32,412 bases of DNA from an uncultured Caulobacter sp. (GTDB taxonomy: Bacteria; Pseudomonadota; Alphaproteobacteria; Caulobacterales; Caulobacteraceae). The stretch covers positions 1 through 32,412 of the forward strand of contig NZ_CALCDX010000247.1 in assembly GCF_937900395.1 (NCBI RefSeq), given 5' to 3'. The notes beneath the pieces were generated by a model, which saw nothing but the letters and a program-made list of their open reading frames with translations, ran no database searches and was not told where the DNA came from. Below are positions 30,888 through 32,412 of this stretch, piece by piece. A program made the translations under genes and the position numbers. Numbering within the stretch: position 1 is the first letter of the stretch; every line of letters starts with the position of its first letter.

Positions 30888-31797
30888 ACAGCTCGGCGGG
30901 CCGGCCGCCGGTCTCGGCGTCGAGCCGGCCCAGGCCCTCGACCAGTTCCTCGCGCTCGACCACCCGGCGGAAGTTCTGCTTGTGCAGGGGCACCCCGGCG
31001 ATAGCCTCGACCGTGCGCTGCAGGGTCGAAAGGGTGAACTCCTCGGGGGTCAGCTCGAACACCACCGGCCGGTACTTGATCTTGCCGCGCAGGCGCGAGA
31101 GGCCCGTGGCCAGGATGCGCCGGTGGTCCGAGATCATCGGCTCGCCCAGCGCCGCCGACAGGGCCTCGGGTTCGGCCGGATCGTGGCCGTCGGCGCGGGC
31201 GCGGTCGCGGGCGGCCTCGGGCGCCAAGCCGGCCTCGTACAGCAGCTCGTAGCGTTCAAGCACCCGCTCCTCGTTCCACGGCGCGCCGTCCAGGGCGAAG
31301 GCCAGCCGCGCGCGCGACCACTTGCCGGCGTCGTCGCCGGCCCAGCGGCGCAAGGCCGGGGCGATGGCCTCGTCGAGTAGTGCGGGGCGGCCGGCGCGCC
31401 AGTCCTCCCAAGGGAAGAACCGGCTCCACGGGGCCCAGGCGGTGTCGGGAGCGTCGGTGTCGACCGCCTTGGGCGTCAGGCCGAGATAGCCGACCGAGAC
31501 GACGCGAGCGGCGCCGGCCCCGACCTCGGCGCGCGGGGCGTCTCGGCCCTTGTCGCCAAAGGTGTAGAGCTGCTCGACATAGCCCAGCTGGAATCGGGTC
31601 TGGGCCGTCACGAAGGCGCGCAGGCCCAGCTCGAAGGTGCGATGCGCCTCGGGGTCGAACGGGCCGAAGGGCAGGCCGGACAGCGGTGAGGCGACGTCGG
31701 TGACGGCGTCGTGCGGCCGCACGGTCAGGACGACGGCCTCGCCGTCGCGGATCGCGACGACCACCGCCGACAGGCCGATGACGACCGAGATGCTCAT
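30817..31797 (-). CDS. NrtR/COG4111-type regulator: degenerate Nudix domain plus winged helix
   Basis: A 326-residue protein. The N-terminal part (about 1-150) has a Nudix fold but no intact Nudix box: the REx2EExG stretch is replaced by sequence like RAFVTAQTRF, so hydrolysis is unlikely. The C-terminal segment (223-290), with SDHRRILATGLSRLRGK and HKQNFRR, matches the DNA-binding winged helix of NrtR regulators, where the Nudix domain senses ADP-ribose and controls NAD metabolism. A middle insert of about 60-70 residues is unusual. ATG 31797 is 10 bases after the HD-gene stop. The target genes are not visible here. Confidence 0.82.
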   Translation of the reverse strand: MSISVVIGLSAVVVAIRDGEAVVLTVRPHDAVTDVASPLSGLPFGPFDPEAHRTFELGLRAFVTAQTRFQLGYVEQLYTFGDKGRDAPRAEVGAGAARVVSVGYLGLTPKAVDTDAPDTAWAPWSRFFPWEDWRAGRPALLDEAIAPALRRWAGDDAGKWSRARLAFALDGAPWNEERVLERYELLYEAGLAPEAARDRARADGHDPAEPEALSAALGEPMISDHRRILATGLSRLRGKIKYRPVVFELTPEEFTLSTLQRTVEAIAGVPLHKQNFRRVVEREELVEGLGRLDAETGGRPAELFRFRREMLATRQATGLSLPLLRD

Positions 31798-31807
31798 CGC
31801 GCGCTCA

Positions 31808-32412
31808 TCACTCCGTCTCGAACGCCGCGCCGGGCGCGGATTCATAGCCCGCGGCGCGCGACAGCACATGGAAGCGCTGGACGTAGCGGGCCTGGGCCTC
31901 GAACGGGGGCAGGGGCGTGATGTGGAGGTCGTACCCGACGGGAGGCGCGCCGAAGATCGACAGCGACTCCTCGTGATTGAAGCCCGCCAGCTGGGTGGCC
32001 TCGAAGAAGGCGCAGGCGCGGTCGGCCTGCTTGATCAGCTTCTTGATCGGCGCCGGCGTCTTGGCCGGCAGGCCGAAGCGGATGTGGATCGCGTCCTCGA
32101 GCCGGGCCTCGAAATCCTTGTAGCTGACGCCCAGCGCCGCCTTGAACGGGCTGATCATGTCGCCGATCACGTATTCGCTGGCGTCGTGCAGCAAGGCGGC
32201 CAGCCGCCAGCGGGGTTCGAGGTCGGGCTTGATATGGGCGGCGATCTCCTCGACCACGAGGCTGTGCTGGGCGACCGAGAAGCCGTGGTCGCCGATCGTC
32301 TGCCCGTTCCAGCGCGCCACGCGCGCCAAGCCGTGGGCGATATCCTCGATTTCGATGTCCATCGGCGACGGATCGAGCAGGTCGAGCCGACGTCCGGAGA
32401 GCATTCTCTGCC
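31808..32412 (-). CDS. HD-family phosphohydrolase (YfbR-like), 5' end outside the window
   Basis: At least 198 residues of an HD-domain metal-dependent phosphohydrolase. The metal ligands are visible: His47 (VAQHS), His73-Asp74 with Glu77 (LLHDASEYVIGD) and Asp128 (IKQADRA). YfbR-type enzymes remove phosphate from deoxynucleoside 5'-monophosphates. Numbering is from ATG 32404, but the frame is open to the edge and reads Gln-Arg before that Met, as in longer homologues that start further upstream, so the gene is probably cut by the window. It precedes the NrtR-like gene by 10 bases on the same strand and is likely co-transcribed with it. Confidence 0.87.
   Translation of the reverse strand, partial: QRMLSGRRLDLLDPSPMDIEIEDIAHGLARVARWNGQTIGDHGFSVAQHSLVVEEIAAHIKPDLEPRWRLAALLHDASEYVIGDMISPFKAALGVSYKDFEARLEDAIHIRFGLPAKTPAPIKKLIKQADRACAFFEATQLAGFNHEESLSIFGAPPVGYDLHITPLPPFEAQARYVQRFHVLSRAAGYESAPGAAFETE

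Overview
This is a gene-dense, high-GC window whose content, compact operons and sigma-73-like promoters suit a Caulobacter or a close relative (Alphaproteobacteria). This is inferred from gene content only. The window opens inside a GH95 alpha-L-fucosidase gene and closes inside an HD-family phosphohydrolase gene. I see no tRNA, rRNA, CRISPR array, transposase or prophage gene, and no gene-free stretch longer than 300 bases.

Layout. 1-4900: a fucosidase whose first ~540 bases have a different base composition from the rest, a COG2509 FAD-dependent dehydrogenase, a large REP-like inverted repeat, and an Old Yellow Enzyme with a promoter overlapped by a palindromic operator candidate. 4900-6740: a disulfide-reductase-type flavoprotein translationally coupled to a DUF4126 membrane protein. 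6840-9950: a minus-strand sulfur amino acid cluster, transcribed cysK, sseA, metC. 10030-14300: an iron-sulfur photolyase (phrB) facing a likely phrA-cfa operon, which carries a promoter-like element resembling those of the ECF sigma-E/ChrR singlet-oxygen regulon. 14366-16240: kdsA and hldD for LPS inner-core precursors. 16340-19050: an HMG-CoA-synthase-like protein fused to an OB-fold tail and paired with an SCP2-type thiolase, resembling the archaeal thiolase/HMGCS/DUF35 assembly but with altered catalytic residues. 19080-22580: a DUF3089 protein that lacks the usual nucleophile, a coupled phosphotransferase/DUF6285 pair, and a DUF808 membrane protein. 22570-25200: a palindromic repeat pair, recG, and a small unknown gene. 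25210-27400: a tcyJ-tcyL-tcyN-type cystine ABC importer. 27490-29380: a FabH-like ketosynthase divergent from a small outer-membrane beta-barrel. 29530-32412: a small membrane protein coupled to a sterol-desaturase-family protein, then an NrtR-like regulator and the HD phosphohydrolase on the other strand.

Functional threads. Sulfur: cystine uptake with cysteine synthesis, cystathionine cleavage and mercaptopyruvate sulfur transfer. Photo-oxidative stress: two photolyases of different classes with cyclopropane fatty acid synthase. Envelope: Kdo and heptose synthesis, a beta-barrel, and lipid-modifying enzymes. The most unusual protein is the HMGCS-like/OB-fold fusion with its thiolase partner. 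The most unusual DNA features are the mosaic fucosidase, the OYE operator and the repeat pair that supplies the stop codons of both flanking genes.
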